Shown: positions 49,905 to 62,633, counted from the stretch's first letter. The stretch: 64,000 bases of DNA from Prorocentrum cordatum (GCA_963575745.1 CAUYUJ010016145.1:120618-184617), one strand, 5' to 3'. The notes: generated by a model not told the origin, from the sequence alone. Translations and numbers: made by a program.

Positions 49905-50982
49905 ATGATGTCTTCCACATGGAACCAAGTGGAGACCTCTGTTCCGAGGCAGGCAAGGCTGTTCAGCCTGGCGTTCATTGTCGGCCTTCCCTGTGGGAAC
50001 TGGACCCCGCACCAACTTCTGTTGCTTGCCAGCTACAGGCCACACGCTCATACATTACAGCATGCGCTTCTAGATTCCAAGTTCCAGTTCCCGATTGCCA
50101 GAGTGGTCTCAGGTGGCGCAACGCTCACGGTGGTAGGCAGTAGGTCCAACATCGTGGCAATGAATTTGGCATGTCCGACAGCGATGATGTCGGCAGCCGC
50201 AGTGACAATCAGAGGAGGCGAGCACGCCGAGAAGCCGATTGATCTACCGCTGGAAGAGTTCGTCGGGATGAAGTATTGTATCTAGACCGCCGCGAAGATG
50301 GTGGACGCAGATGTGACACAGCTTCCAGATGTGACAGGGACAAACCTGGTGCACGCGAGGCACGGAGAGATGATGATGATCTGTTTGCTGTGCTGCGCTC
50401 GCGGGTATGACGATGTGTCGACCTTCCCTGATGATGAAATTCGCAGGCGCCCCAACGCTGCTGCACAGGGAGGCAACATTATGCATGACCCTGCTGGTCC
50501 TGGTGCTGGCTGCTGTCAGATGGAGGGAGTCACTAGTGCAGGCGATCCTGGCACACCTGTAGCTGGTCCCCCCATTCCTCGTGCTGATGAAGACCCTTTA
50601 CAAGCAGATGGCCCCTGGGCTCACAACCCCGAGATAGCGGTTATGGAGACACGGTTTCGCGAATCCTTGGGTGATTTTTTCTAAAGCATTCCGGCGGCTA
50701 TCAGTCAAGCGGTTGACACAGCTGCGGCTGCACAGTTTGACAAAGGTCCTACAGATTTTCGCAGACAGTTCAACACAGAGCAGGCTCATACTCCTCAGGG
50801 GATTGACAAACACACCCGTGAGCTTCATGACACTCGGCAAAGGCAAGATCGCGTTGAACAGGATACTACAAAGATGTGGAGCAGCACTCATGAGATGCAA
50901 TCGGCGCTGGCACACACAGAAGCGCAGACCCCGTTCAGCATGTCCGACCTTGCCAATTGTTGGGGGCCGTAGGTTCGACCCA
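49905..50982 (+). pseudogene. Unidentified decayed coding sequence with two in-frame stops
   Basis: A single plus-strand frame stays protein-like for over 1 kb with only two stops, TAG at 50,283 and TAA at 50,682. It reads SSTWNQVETSVPRQARLFSL, ARVVSGGATLTVVGSRSNIV, IDLPLEEFVGMKYCI, stop, MVDADVTQLPDVTGTNLVHA, FPDDEIRRRPNAAAQGGNIM, AVMETRFRESLGDFF, stop, then a polar helical part (FDKGPTDFRRQFNTEQAHTP ... ELHDTRQRQDRVEQDTTKMW). The shared frame across both stops supports one decayed gene. I do not recognise the family; a retroelement gag or host protein are both possible. Confidence 0.45.
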
Positions 50983-51069
50983 CACATGTTTTCATGGAGT
51001 TGGTTGAGCCGTGTGCTCCTGCTGTTGTGCACCGGCCTCTCGCAGGTTGGCTTCAAGACGCATAGATAA

Positions 51070-51660
51070 TTCCAGCTTAGATCGAGCTCATCGGAGACGC
51101 CGCCGCGCGCAAATTGTCATTGCAAGTCCTCGGGAGCAAGGTCGAGGCATCCACCAGCGTTATTCAACTGATTCGGTATCTTCGCGCTCCATCTGGATGG
51201 CGCGAACCCGAACGTGTGCCCACAGAGAGAGCACAGCGCAACATGGTCGCGTCGACCGACGAGATTGCAAGAATGCCCATAGGAGAAGACCAGGCGAAGA
51301 AACTACATCGAATCCTGGCCGCGAAGCACCAGCAGCACACGCGGCGCAGGCGACGTGCTCAGCTCAGTACTGGGTATCGTGCGACTCGGCGCCATGCTGC
51401 GAGGTCATCGCTGGTGCCCAAGACGAACCATTCAAAGTCAAATGGGATCTTGACCTTGTCGAGCGCACCGGCAGTCCGAAGCATGAGCTCCAGGCGCCTT
51501 TCCACGCCACGTTCGACCAGGCTCAGGCGCGGCGGCACCCCCGGCACCTGCCGGGTCCCGCAGGAGCCCGAGGATCGCGACGCGAGCGCGGGCCGTCGTC
51601 GCGTCACTTGCTGGAATGCCCGCAGCTCTCTTTGCTCAGGAGGGAAAAAAACACACAGAC
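51070..51660 (+). pseudogene. Possible downstream coding debris
   Basis: Open frames overlap here in two frames. Pieces such as AQYWVSCDSAPCCEVIAGAQ followed by DEPFKVKWDLDLVERTGSPK look protein-like. They may belong to the decayed gene just upstream. No motif recognised, so confidence is low. Confidence 0.25.
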
Positions 51661-51844
51661 ACAATTAATCGTCGACCCCCAGGAAAATATGGGAAAATAT
51701 AGGAAGTGGGGGGGAAGACAGAAACCCAGAAAATATGGGAAAATATGGAGAATCATTTTATTTGTGTGTATTTATTTGTGTGTCCTGGGGCACCTTCATT
51801 TGCCACAGTTGCAAACAACGGTCAACCAAGCTGCGTCCTCCGAG
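51661..51844. repeat. GGAAAATATGGG short repeats
   Basis: GGAAAATATGGGAAAATATA and close variants three times within about 70 bp, then spacer. Confidence 0.6.
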
Positions 51845-52690
51845 CGAGCAGTTGCGCCATCCGCCGCCTCGGCGCCGCCCGTCGCCTGGGCCTGCGCGCC
51901 GCTCTGGCCGCCACGTCGCCGCCATGTCGCCGCCTCGTCGCCGCCTCGTCGCCGCCCGTCGCCGCCCGCTTCGCATGGCTTCTCATTGCTTTGCATTGCC
52001 CTGCTTGGCTTAGCATTGGCTTGCATTGCCTTGCATTGTGCTTGATTTAGTTGCACTGAGTTGCGTTGTGTTGCATCTGTTGCGCTGCTCTGGACTGAAT
52101 GTCGTTGCTTTGCATTGCCTTGCCTGTTTCTGGTTTATATAGATTGCAGTGCGTTGGGTTGCTGTTTTCTTTGCACTGAGTTTCATTGCGTTGCATTGGT
52201 TTGCATTGCGTCCGTTTGCATTGCTTTGTGTTTTGTGCGTTGCGGTGCGAGTTGCGTTGCGTTGCGTTGTAGAGCTTTGTTGTTTTTGATTGCTGCGCAT
52301 CGGCGTGCATTTCTTTGCATCTCATTGCACGGGTTTGCGTTGCGTTGGTTGCACTGAGTTGCATTGTTTTGCGCTGCTGTGCATTGGATTGCATTGCATT
52401 GCATCGCATTGCATGTCTTTGCATGGCTTTGCATTCCTTATCATTCCTTGGCAGTACGTGGTGTTGCTTTCAATTGCTGTGCATGACATTGCATTGTTTT
52501 GCATTGGCCTGCATTGCGTTACATCGCTTTGCGTTGCGTTGCGTTGCATTGCATTGATTTGCAGTGATTCGCATTGCGTCGCAATCGCTGTGCAACGATT
52601 TGGTTTGGTTTACGATAGTGTGCGTTGCGGCGCGTTTCTGTGCAGTACGCTGCATTGGTTTGCGTTGCTTTGCACCGCGCATGCAGGTTG
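51845..52690 (-). repeat. GCTTTGCATTGC repeat plus GC-rich block, minus orientation
   Basis: CGTCGCCTGGGCCTGCG and CGCCGCCTCGTCGCCGCC at 51,845-51,975, then about 700 bp of GTTGCATTGC/TTTGCATTGC units. It is the inverted and longer counterpart of 46,131-46,470. Confidence 0.9.
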
Positions 52691-53075
52691 CACCGTATGG
52701 ATTGCACCACCTAGACTACGTACACCACCTAGTTTGCATCGCATGGACTGCGTGAAATCACGGTTTGGGGGCTCCACGCCGGCTAGCATATGCGAAATCT
52801 ACATGTTGGCGTTTGGCATGGACACTGCGTCGCCACGTTCGCAAGACGCGTCGCCGAAGCGGGACGGGCCCCACACCTTGCGCGAGAGGCCAGAATGTCG
52901 CTCTCGCCTCGGCGCCGCGCCCGTCTTTCCCAGAGAGTCGAGCTCTCGCGGAGGCGCGGCGCGCGCAGGCTTCGCGGCGCCACCTCGTCGACGCGCGAGC
53001 AGGAAGAGAGTGTCGCCCTCGCACTGGCGCCGCGCAGGGTTTCGCCCGAGAGTGGCGCTCGCGCCTCCTCCCTCC
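52691..53075. repeat. GC-rich degenerate repeat
   Basis: Recurring CTCGC(G/A)...GGCGCCGCGC pieces at about 60-bp spacing. Related pieces follow the triplet array at 53,740-53,960. No gene recognised. Confidence 0.45.
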
Positions 53076-53690
<615 letters not shown>

Positions 53691-54160
53691 TCCTCGCATG
53701 TTTGTCACTTCAATTCGGGAGGGGGGGCGCGAGCGGGAGACTTCTCGCCCAAGCTCCGTGCGCACGTCGTTCGGAAGTGGCGTTCCCGCGCGGGCGCGGC
53801 GCACGGTTCGTTCTCTGAGTCGCACGAGAGCAACAGCGGCAGCAGGGCCGCACAAGAGAGAGGTGGCGAAATGCCCACCTCCCCCAGGCGCCGCGCAGCT
53901 CGTGAGTGAATGTGGCACTGCTGTGTTGGCGCGGTGCATGCTTCGTCTTCGCCGCGCTCGTCAAAAGTTGTGCCAGTCCCGCCCCTGCTCGGCCCGCGCA
54001 GTTTTCCCTTCACAGACTCGTCGGCAGCGAGACCGCACGCGAGAGCCTTCCGTTCGCTAGGTGGCACCGCGTCTCAATTCCAATATCAGGTTGTAGATTG
54101 TGGGGGGATGGGTTGGAATAGGCGGGGCCCTCTGGTTCGCTCGACTTGGCGAACTTGATC
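53691..54160. other. No gene recognised
   Basis: GC-rich sequence related to 52.9-53.07 kb, then unique-looking sequence. Confidence 0.4.
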
Positions 54161-54280
54161 ATCCTCCTCCTACTCCTACTCGCCCTCCTCCTCCCTCCCC
54201 TCCTGTTCCTCCTCCTCCTCCTCCTCCTCCTCCTCCTGCTCCTCCTCTTTCTCATCCTCTTCCTCCTCCTTCCATCGCTC
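54161..54280. repeat. CCT/CTC microsatellite
   Basis: Pyrimidine triplets. Confidence 0.85.
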
Positions 54281-54599
54281 CATAGTTCACATCATTCACG
54301 TGATGGCGGCTCGCATTCCCAACCCGTGCTCCTGGGCTTACACGCAGTCCCATTTGGATTGGTGTGACAACCACAAGTTTGTCGATCGCGCGCGGCTCCC
54401 CAAAAAAATGACTCCCAAGATGGTCCGAGAGGCTTCCAAGATTCGCCCCCAGGCGGGCTCGAGGCGACCCGGGAACCTTCCTTGATGGCCCACCCCCCGA
54501 ACGTCCCCGCCCCCCCCCTTCAAAAGTTGTCCTGGCGAAGGGCCCATATGTAGTTGTGAGTAACGCGTTGTGGGTGCCGCTTCCGGTGGGCCACGCAAC
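54281..54599. other. No recognised feature
   Basis: Spacer before the 77-bp minisatellite; one TTCCAAGATTCGCCCCCAGG-like repeat remnant. Confidence 0.4.
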
Positions 54600-56290
54600 G
54601 CGTGATGGGGCGTGCCTTAATGGGTGGGGGAACGCATGCGGGCACCCCCATTGGGGCCTTCGGTGGAGCTCCTTATAGGGCCACGACGCGCTGTAGTGGA
54701 TTGTGGAGGCGCATGCGGGCGGTGCCACTGGGGCCTCCGGTGGAGCCCCCATATGGGGACACGAAACGCTGTACTGGGTGGGGGGGACGCATACCAGCGG
54801 TTCCACTGGGACCTTCGCTGGAGCTCCCTAGGGGGCCACGACGCGCTGTACTGGGTGTGGCGGACGCATGCAGGCAGTCCACCTGGAGCCTTCGGTGGAG
54901 CCCCCCATGGGTCCACGAAACGCTATACTGGTTGTGGCAGGCGCGCGCGGGCGGTCCCACCGGGACCTTCGGTGGAGCCAGTATGGGGGGCAACGAAACG
55001 CTGTATTGCGTGTGGCGGACGCATGTGGCCACCCTCACTGGGGCCTTAGGTGGAGCTCCATATGGGGCAACGAAACTCTGTGCTGGGCGTGGCGGACGCA
55101 TGTGGCCACCCCCATTGGGGCCTTACGTAGAGCTCCCTATAAGGCCACGGACCGCTGTGCTGGGCGTGGCGAACGCATGTGGCCACTCCCACTGGGTCCT
55201 TAGGTGGAGCTCCTTATGGGGGCACGGAACGCTGTACTGGGTGTGGCGGACGCATGTGGCCACCCCCACTGGAGCCATGGGTGGAGCTCCCTATGGGGCC
55301 ACGGAACGCTTTACTGGGTGTGGTGGACGCATGTGGCCACCCCCACTTGTGCCTTAGGTGGAGCTCCCTATAAGGCAAAGAAACGTGTGAGGGGTGTGCC
55401 CACATGGGTGTGGGGGACGCATGCGAGCACCCCCACTGGAGCCTTCGGTGGAGCTCCCTATGGGGCCACGAAACGCTGTACTGGGTGTGGCGGACGCATG
55501 CGGGCACCCCCACTGGGGCCTTCGGTGAAGCTCCCTATGGGGCCACGGAACGCTGTACTGAGTGCGGCGGACGCATGCGTACACCCCCACTGGGGCCTTC
55601 GGTGGAGCTCCCTATAAGGACACGGAACGCTGTGCTGGGCGTGGCGGACGCATGTGGCCATCCCCATTGGGGCCTTAAGTGGAGCTCCCTATGGGGCCAC
55701 GAAACGCTGTACTGGGTGTGCCGGACGCACGTGGCCATCCCTAGTGGGGCCTTGGGTGGAGCTCCCTATGGGACCACGGACCGCTGTACTGGGAGTGGCG
55801 GACGCATGCGGCCACCCCCATTGGGCTTTCGCTGGAGCAACTCCTGATGGGGCCACGAAACGCTGTACTGGGTGTGGCGGACGCATGTGGCCACCCCCAC
55901 TGGGGCCTTCGGTGGAGCTCCCTATGGGGCCACAACGCGCTATAGTGGATGTGGCGGACGCATGCGGACACCCCCACTGGGGCCGTCGGTGTAGCTCCCT
56001 ATGTGGCCACGGGACGCTGTACTGAGTGCTGCGGCGGACGCATGCGGACACCCCCACTGGGGCCTTCGGTGGAGCTCCCTATAAGGACACGGAACGCTGT
56101 GCTGGGCGTAGCGGACGCATGTGGCCACCCCCATTGGGGCCTCACGTGGAGCCCTTTGCGGGGCCACGAAACGCTGTACTGAGTGTGGCGGACGCATGTG
56201 GCCACCCCACTGGGGCCGCAGGTGGAGCTCCTTGTGGGACCACGAAACGCGTGCTGGGTTGTGCCGGACGCATGCGGGCACCCCCACTGA
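54600..56290 (+). repeat. 77-bp minisatellite, about 22 copies
   Basis: Unit: GGTGGAGCTCCCTATGGGGC, CACGAAACGCTGTACTGGG, TGTGGCGGACGCATG and (T/C)GGCCACCCCCACTGGGGCC. Period 77-78 bp. Open frames exist on both strands because most units differ by small phased changes. It runs directly into a GAT array at its right end, as at the start of the window. Confidence 0.95.
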
Positions 56291-56340
56291 TGATGGCGAT
56301 GTCGATGTCGATGGCGATGACGATGACGATGACAATGACA

Positions 56341-56439
<99 letters not shown>

Positions 56440-56470
56440 GTGGTTGCTGCTGATGATGATGAGTATGATT

Positions 56471-56525
<55 letters not shown>

Positions 56526-56528
56526 CGG

Positions 56529-56585
<57 letters not shown>

Positions 56586-56915
56586 CGGTGATGGTGGTCA
56601 TGATGATGATGATTATGATGATGATGGTGATGGTGATGATGGTGATGATGACGATGACGATGACGATGACGATGATGATGAGGAGGAGGAGGAGGAGGAT
56701 TCGGATGAGGATGACGAGGATGTTGAGGATAATGAGGATGATGATGGTGGTGGTGGTGGTGGTGATGATGGTGGTGATGATGGTGGTGATGATGATAATG
56801 ACGGTGATGATCATGATGATGATGATGATGATCATGATGATGATGATGGTGGTTGCTGCTGATGATGATGAGTATGATTATGATGATGATGATGATGATG
56901 GTGGTGGTGATGATA

Positions 56916-57005
<90 letters not shown>
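56291..57005. repeat. Long GAT microsatellite
   Basis: Over 700 bp of GAT triplets with GAC, GGT and GAG variants. It contains a duplicated block (GGTGGTTGCTGCTGATGATG at about 56,438 and 56,846). Confidence 0.97.
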
Positions 57006-57110
57006 TTGGAGGAGGGAGGAGGGGGAGGAGGAAGGAGTGAGGAACGCGGGACGCTGTCTCTCCAAAGCGACACCACAGGATGGTTGGGGAAAAGATAGCT
57101 CCTTGTTGCC
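57006..57110. repeat. Tag sequence following the GAT array, copy 2
   Basis: GGACGCTGTCTCTCCAAAGC then CACCACAGGATGGTTGGG, matching 246-340. Confidence 0.65.
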
Positions 57111-57879
57111 CCAAGTACCGCCCAGACGTCTCCAGGAGGCCTGAGAGGGCCCCATGGGAACCCCAGAAAAGGCCCCGAGAATGCCCCGAACTGGTTCTAG
57201 AACGGCCACATGCGCAACCCGCGAGGAGACCAAGAGCTCGGCCACGCGCGCGTCGAGGCAAGTGGGAGATTCATGTGGTCGTCGCTTTTCATCCCCACGC
57301 TTCTCCTCGCTCCTTTTTCTCGTGGCCCCTGGCACCTTCCGCACTGGCAGGGCTTCTCGCGGCCTCGGCGTGGCCCGACGCGCCTCGACGACGCCCCCCC
57401 GGACTATATGGCTTCAAGACGGCCCCGGGCAGCCGGCTGCAGCGAGCGGGCGAGCGATCACCGAAACTCCGGCGGTGCCAAGGGGGGTCACCACCAGGGG
57501 GGCGCCAGCTTCTCCTGGGAATCGAGGCTCCAGGATGGAGAGTCGAGGGGTCGAGGATGTTCTTGGACGTTCCTTTGCGTTTTCGGGGCTCTGGGGGGCC
57601 CAGTTCCTCGAGGAAGTCTCGAGGAAGTGGCGTTTCCTCGAGGAAGTGGCGACCCCCCTAGTGGTGACCCCCCTTTGCACTGCCCCAGAAACAAGGAATA
57701 AAGAAGTCTGGCGATCAGGCCAAGAGTTGCAGGCCACCAGGTCAGCAACTTCAGTGGAAGTATTGCAGGCAGGAGGTCGAGCAAGCAAGCAAGCAAGCCT
57801 CGCCCTTGCATGCGAACAGGCTTTCGTAGCCGCCGGGGAGATATCGAGTATAATCAGATCGTGCCGCTTGCCGTGGACG
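57111..57879. repeat. CCAAGAGGCCCC-like repeat and spacer
   Basis: AGAGGGCCCCATGGGAACCC units to about 57,195, then unique-looking sequence, TCGAGGAAGT(C/G) direct repeats at 57,605-57,650 (TTCCTCGAGGAAGT palindromes), and a GCAAGCAA stretch near 57,780. No gene. Confidence 0.45.
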
Positions 57880-59000
57880 CGGTCAACGGGTCAGCATTGG
57901 TCAGCTACGGCGCCGGGATCAGCGCGTGCGAGACAGGCGAGCAGCAGGCGATGTCGTTGCTCAGCGAGATACGGCAGGCGAAGTTATAGCCCAATGTTTT
58001 CAGCTACAGCACTGGGATCAGCGCATGCGAGAGCCACGAGCAGAGGCAGCGGGCTCTGCAGCTGGTCAGCAAGATGTGGGTGGTGAAGGAGCAGCCCAAT
58101 GCCGTCAGCTACAGCGTTGGGATCAGCGCGTGCGACAGAGGCGAGCAGTGGCAGCGGGTTCTGTAGCTGCTCAGGGAGATGCGGCAGGTGAATTTGGAGG
58201 CCGACTTCATCGGCTACAGTGCTGAGTTGGGATCAGCACGTGCGAGAAAGGCGAGTAGCCGCAGCACGACATGCGGCTGGTCGGCCAGACGTGGGCGGCG
58301 GAGTTGGAACCCGACGTCGCCGTATCTACATTGCCGCGAGTAGAGCATGTGAGAGAGGCAAGACATATTCGGCAGCAGGCGATGCTTCTGTCCAGTGTGA
58401 TTAAGCAGCAGAGGCTGGTCGAAATGACACCAGCTACAGCAGCGTAGCTAAAGGGCCATCTGAGCGTGTCGGGACGAGAAGAAGTGGCAGCATGCGGTAT
58501 ATGTGTTCTTGGAGTCGCCGCGGGCTGAGGTGGAGCACCGTCAGTCTCAGCACCAGTATGAGGGATCTCTCCCAGTCGGTTGTATTTCAGCCACTTCAGT
58601 AGTCAGTTGTGTTGTTAGGATCAGCGCGGGCAGAAGAGGCGGGCAGTAGCAGTCTGCCTGTTGCTGCTCAGCTGGATGAGGACCTTCCCTTTCAGCCCGC
58701 CGTCGGTAGCTACCACGCTGGGGTCCACGCGCGCTGGGAGCGGCAGCAGGCTCAGTCGCTGGCGTCGCAGGCTAAAGGAGATCCGCTGCTTGGCGAGACG
58801 CGGAAGGCTAAGGCGGAGCTACTCCTCAGTAGCTGCAGCGCTGGGATCAGCGCGGGTGCAGAAAGCAAGCAGTAAGTGGTAGTGGGTCCTCTGTGAAGCA
58901 GCGGCTGCAAACTGTGCCGCTGCTACGCGAGATCTGGGAAGCCAATTTGGGGCCCGGCGTCACGTATGTTGATAGTATTGCGAACCTTCTAGGAAACATA
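57880..59000 (+). pseudogene. Decayed pentatricopeptide-repeat (PPR) gene
   Basis: From 57,897 one frame reads VSYGAGISACETGEQQ, then LLSEIRQAKL, stop, PNVFSYSTGISACESHEQRQ, RALQLVSKMWVVKEQPNAVS, YSVGISACDRGEQWQRVL, stop, LLREMRQVNLEADFIGYSA. The ~35-residue period and the SYS-GISAC-GEQWQ-AL-LL-EM pattern are those of dinoflagellate PPR proteins, which bind organelle RNA. Stops at about 57,987 and 58,165 and loss of frame after 58,210 show decay. Fainter repeats (PAVGSYHAGVHARWERQQAQ near 58,697; SCSAGISAGAESKQ near 58,832) suggest the array extends to about 58,970. No organelle signal or start is identifiable. Confidence 0.75.
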
Positions 59001-59280
59001 CATTCTCAATCTCACGATTGGCACAGTTGTTTGCACGCAGCTGAAGCCGATTCAAAGATGAGGAGGTTGTCCGCGCAGTTGGAGTCCGAGGCGAAGTTTC
59101 TATATTGTAGTGGCCTTCGGCCAGTGCCGCCGATCCGGGTCGCTCGGGGTTATTCTCCAGACGCAGAAATTATGGGCGCACACTCAAACGCACACACACA
59201 GTCACACCACTTAACCTGCGCCGCAGACATGCGCACACAGCATCACCCACACACACATACTAGTTGGGAAACGCTCCTGT
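59001..59280. other. No recognised feature
   Basis: Spacer, ending in a CACA-rich stretch. Confidence 0.4.
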
Positions 59281-59328
59281 AGTACTAGTAGTAGTATTAG
59301 TAGTAGTAGTAGTAGTAGTAGTAGTAGC

Positions 59329-59360
<32 letters not shown>

Positions 59361-59412
59361 GTAGTAGTAGTAGTAGTAGTGGTTGTGGTAGTAGTGGTAG
59401 TAGTAGTAGAGG
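59281..59412. repeat. TAG/GTA microsatellite
   Basis: AGTAGTAGTAGT array, about 130 bp. Confidence 0.95.
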
Positions 59413-59479
59413 CCTCGTTCCGCGGCTTCTCTCGACTTCCCGCGGTCTCTCTCAAGTTTCGAGCACGCGGTGAGTTTCA

Positions 59480-59740
59480 CGATATATGTGTGTGTATGTA
59501 CGCGTGCATGCATGTATGCATGCATTGATCATGTGTGCCTGTGTGTAGGTACGTATGTATGTATGTATGCTTGTGCGCGTATGTATGTATTTAGTTTGTA
59601 TGTATGTTTGTATGTGTGTATGATAATATGTGTGTATGTGTGTGAATGTAAGTATGTATGTCTGGAAGATTGTTTTTCTATGTATGCAAATGTGTTTAAA
59701 TGTAGGTATGTATGCATGTGTGTATGGATGTGCGTTTGAA
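59480..59740. repeat. TATG/TGTA microsatellite
   Basis: GTATGTATGTATG array with many substitutions, ending GTGTATGGATGTGCG. Confidence 0.9.
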
Positions 59741-59929
59741 GAGCGAGGATGTTTCAAAGAAGAGGCACTCGGTGACGCGATCGTTGAGGGATAGGAGTGA
59801 GGTCGCAGAGGAGGAGGAGGAGAATGAGGAAGAGGCGATAACTTGAAGGAAAACGATGAGACGGAGGACATCCTGCCGGTGGCGCCCTGGGCGGTGCCGC
59901 GGAAGAAACCGGGGGCCTGCCGGAGGCAG
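59741..59929. other. Spacer
   Basis: No feature apart from a short GAGGAGGAGG run. Confidence 0.4.
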
Positions 59930-60480
59930 TCTGGAGGCCTCTGGGGAGCTGTTTTGGGGCCTCTTGGAACCTCTTTTGGGCCTCTTGTGGGCTTCTTGGG
60001 GCCCCTTGGGGGTCTCTTGGGGCCTCCTGGGGGCCTCTTGGGGCGGAAAGCTCGGTTCTTTCGGTTCGTGGTCCCCCTCTTGGGCCCCTCTTGGGGCTCT
60101 CTTGGGGCCTTCTTGGGCTGTCCAGAGGCCCTCTTGGGCCGTCTTGGGGCCCTCTTGGGCCGTCTTGGGGCTCTCTTGGGCCGTGTTGGAAGCATCGTGG
60201 GCCGTCTTGGGACGGACTTGGGGGCCTCTTGGGCCGTCTTCGAGCGTCGGACGCCCGAAAAGGCAAGAACGCTAAAAACCCTGAGAAAACCAATGAAAAT
60301 CAACGATTCTGGCCTCTTGGGGCCCTCTTGGGAGGCCTCTTGGAAGCTTCTTGGGGCGTCTTGGAGACACCTTGGGCCGTCTGGAGGCCATCTCGGGCGT
60401 CTTGGAGCGATTTTTCGGCGACTCGGGGCCCTCTTGGAACCCCTTGGGGGTCTCTTGGGCCCCCCCCCTCCTCCAAAGCG
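59930..60480 (-). repeat. CCAAGAGGCCCC-type repeat, minus orientation
   Basis: CTCTTGGGGCCTCTTGGGGC, GGGCCGTCTTGGGGC units. A short A-rich interruption occurs at 60,255-60,310, where CGAAAAGGCAAGAACGC interrupts the array. Confidence 0.85.
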
Positions 60481-61680
60481 CCGGAAAAAGCGGAGCATGG
60501 CGCCCCCCCCCCCCCTATCTTCCACTCCCCCGGAGCGGCCCCGGGGTTCGCCGGAAACTCGCACCCCCCCCCCCCCCCCCCACCCCCCCTTCCCCGGCAG
60601 AGCCACCCCGGCGACCCCCCCAGAGGCTGAAGCTCAGCCTCGAGGCTGTAGCTGAGACTCCTTGAAACTCACACGCCGGATCGGCGGATTCTCTGGTATT
60701 GGAGTGCGGTGGAATGGCTTCCGAACGTCGTCAGTTCATCTCGGCACGTTCTGCCCCTCTTCCTGGTTCCTCCCTCACGCCGATGGGGACCTGCAGTGCG
60801 CCGCAATGGGGACCTGCGGTGCGCCGCAGGCAGCCCTGCATCTTGGGAAACGATAAAGGTCCCTGCCTCCGTACTCTCCCCGCAGGGGCCGCTTCAAGTC
60901 ACCAGGCGTGGCCCAAGAGCCCCTGGCGCCGTGTCCTTGTCCTCCTCCTCCTCCTCCCCCCTCACCCTCCGCCTCTCTCCTGCAGCTGACCCTCTGAGCG
61001 CAGACCCAGCGGGAAGGTACTGACGTCAGGAACCGCCCTGGTGGCGGCCGTGTACTTCCTCTTCCTGCAGGAGGAGCCCCGCGTGCTCGCCGCCGCTTCT
61101 GCCGCCGCCGTCATCGTCATGGGAACTGGCCCCGCCGTCCCCGCCGCCGCCGCCGCTCGCCGCCGCCGCCGGCGTGGTCGCTGCCGTCGCCCCCTGCACC
61201 GGCCTGCCCCTGCCCGGCTCTTCCGCCGCACGCGGGGCCGAGTCGCCCACGGCTCGTTCCCGTTGGCCGCTCGCGGGCGCCGAGAGCACCTCGGCGCGGC
61301 GCGGGCCAGGAAGCCGAGAGGGCTTCCTTGGCCCTTCCTCCTCTCTCCCTGTCTCGGCCATGCGTCAGGGTGACCCTTCGCCCGAGTGGCCCTCGGCCCG
61401 AGCCCACTGGGGCCCCCCGATCGCTGATGCGCAAGCAGCGGCCGGCGCGCTTGAGGGGGTTTGGCCCCCCCCCCCACGCCCCCCTTCAGCCGCGCACCTC
61501 GTCTCGGTGCATTCTCGACATGAACCACTTTTCTGATGGCGGCGCGCTTCGGACTCCAGATCGTCGTCTGGATGAACAAGAGGCTGCGGCATTCACGCGC
61601 GCGAGCCGTACAGCGTGTCAGCCAGGCATCAAGAGGTTAAGGCCACGAGGGTCAAATTACCGAGGGGGGTAATCAACGCT
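60481..61680. other. No gene recognised; C-runs and CCG triplets
   Basis: C homopolymers at 60,505-60,585, then GC-rich sequence with CCGCCGCCGC at 61,130-61,175. Open frames on both strands are Ala/Arg/Pro-rich without domains. Confidence 0.4.
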
Positions 61681-62569
61681 GGGTTTTCTCACCCCGTCGC
61701 CACGCTCGTCCTCCCCTCCTGGGCGTGTCCCGCCTTGGAGCTGGCCCCACAAGTCAGCATCAGCGTGGCGCCGACGAGCAAGATAGACGTCTTCTGGCTC
61801 GGCAGCAGCCCATTCCTCCACCCACTCCCGCCCCTTCTTGAGCATCCGCCGAGTCGGATGGCAACCTCTGCCCGACACCGCGTTCGAGGCGACCCGTCAA
61901 GACGCGGGCTCCTCACCGCAGGCACGATTTGCTCGCTGGTCCCACTCTTTCCGCCCACCATTGGCGGTTCACCAGAACAAACATGCGCCCATGGCCACGT
62001 CGGCCCGTGCACCCATCTGGTCTGCACAGAGCCTTCGGTTTTTAGAGCTTGGTGTTGAGATTATTGCCGATACATAGCGAGCACCAGGTTGCTTGGCTCA
62101 GCTCCTACTGATTGTGGTAAGGTGCGGAGTCTGGATTTCTTGAGACTGGAAACACGCAGGGAAGATTTGCTCCCAGCAGCTCCAAAGAGGTCGCGTGGAA
62201 CGCGAAAGAATGTCTTTCGTCGTCATCCCCCGTTTCTTTTTCATTCTGCGTCTGGGTAGCAGTTGCGCTGAACTTCGCACTTGTGGCTCGTAGTGGCATG
62301 CGAAACTATCGACTACTCGCTGAGCTTACATCCCGACGATTCGGGTATTCGGCGACAGGCTACGAAGGAGTCTGTACAATGACACACTGATACACACCGC
62401 TTCGCGGGGGACACGCCAGGACAAGAGTTCCATCCGCTTATGTTTTCTCCTCTTCTCGTCGCGTTCCCACGTTACCCTCCTACTACTCCTATGTCCCTGT
62501 ATCCTCACATGCCCCATCGTCATCGTCCGCTTCCTCTTCCTTCAACCCTACGCTTCTCTCTAACCCTAC
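61681..62569. other. No gene recognised
   Basis: More balanced composition than neighbours; plus-strand frame 61,615-62,058 and minus-strand frame 61,689-62,027 are open, but neither shows a domain. Confidence 0.35.
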
Positions 62570-62594
62570 CTCTCTCTCTCGCCCTCTCGTCCTC

Positions 62595-62633
<39 letters not shown>

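Noticed and set aside
54602-56057. Repetitive open frames (WSSLWGHETLYWVWRTH and others)
   Set aside because: Translation of the 77-bp minisatellite in several frames and both strands.
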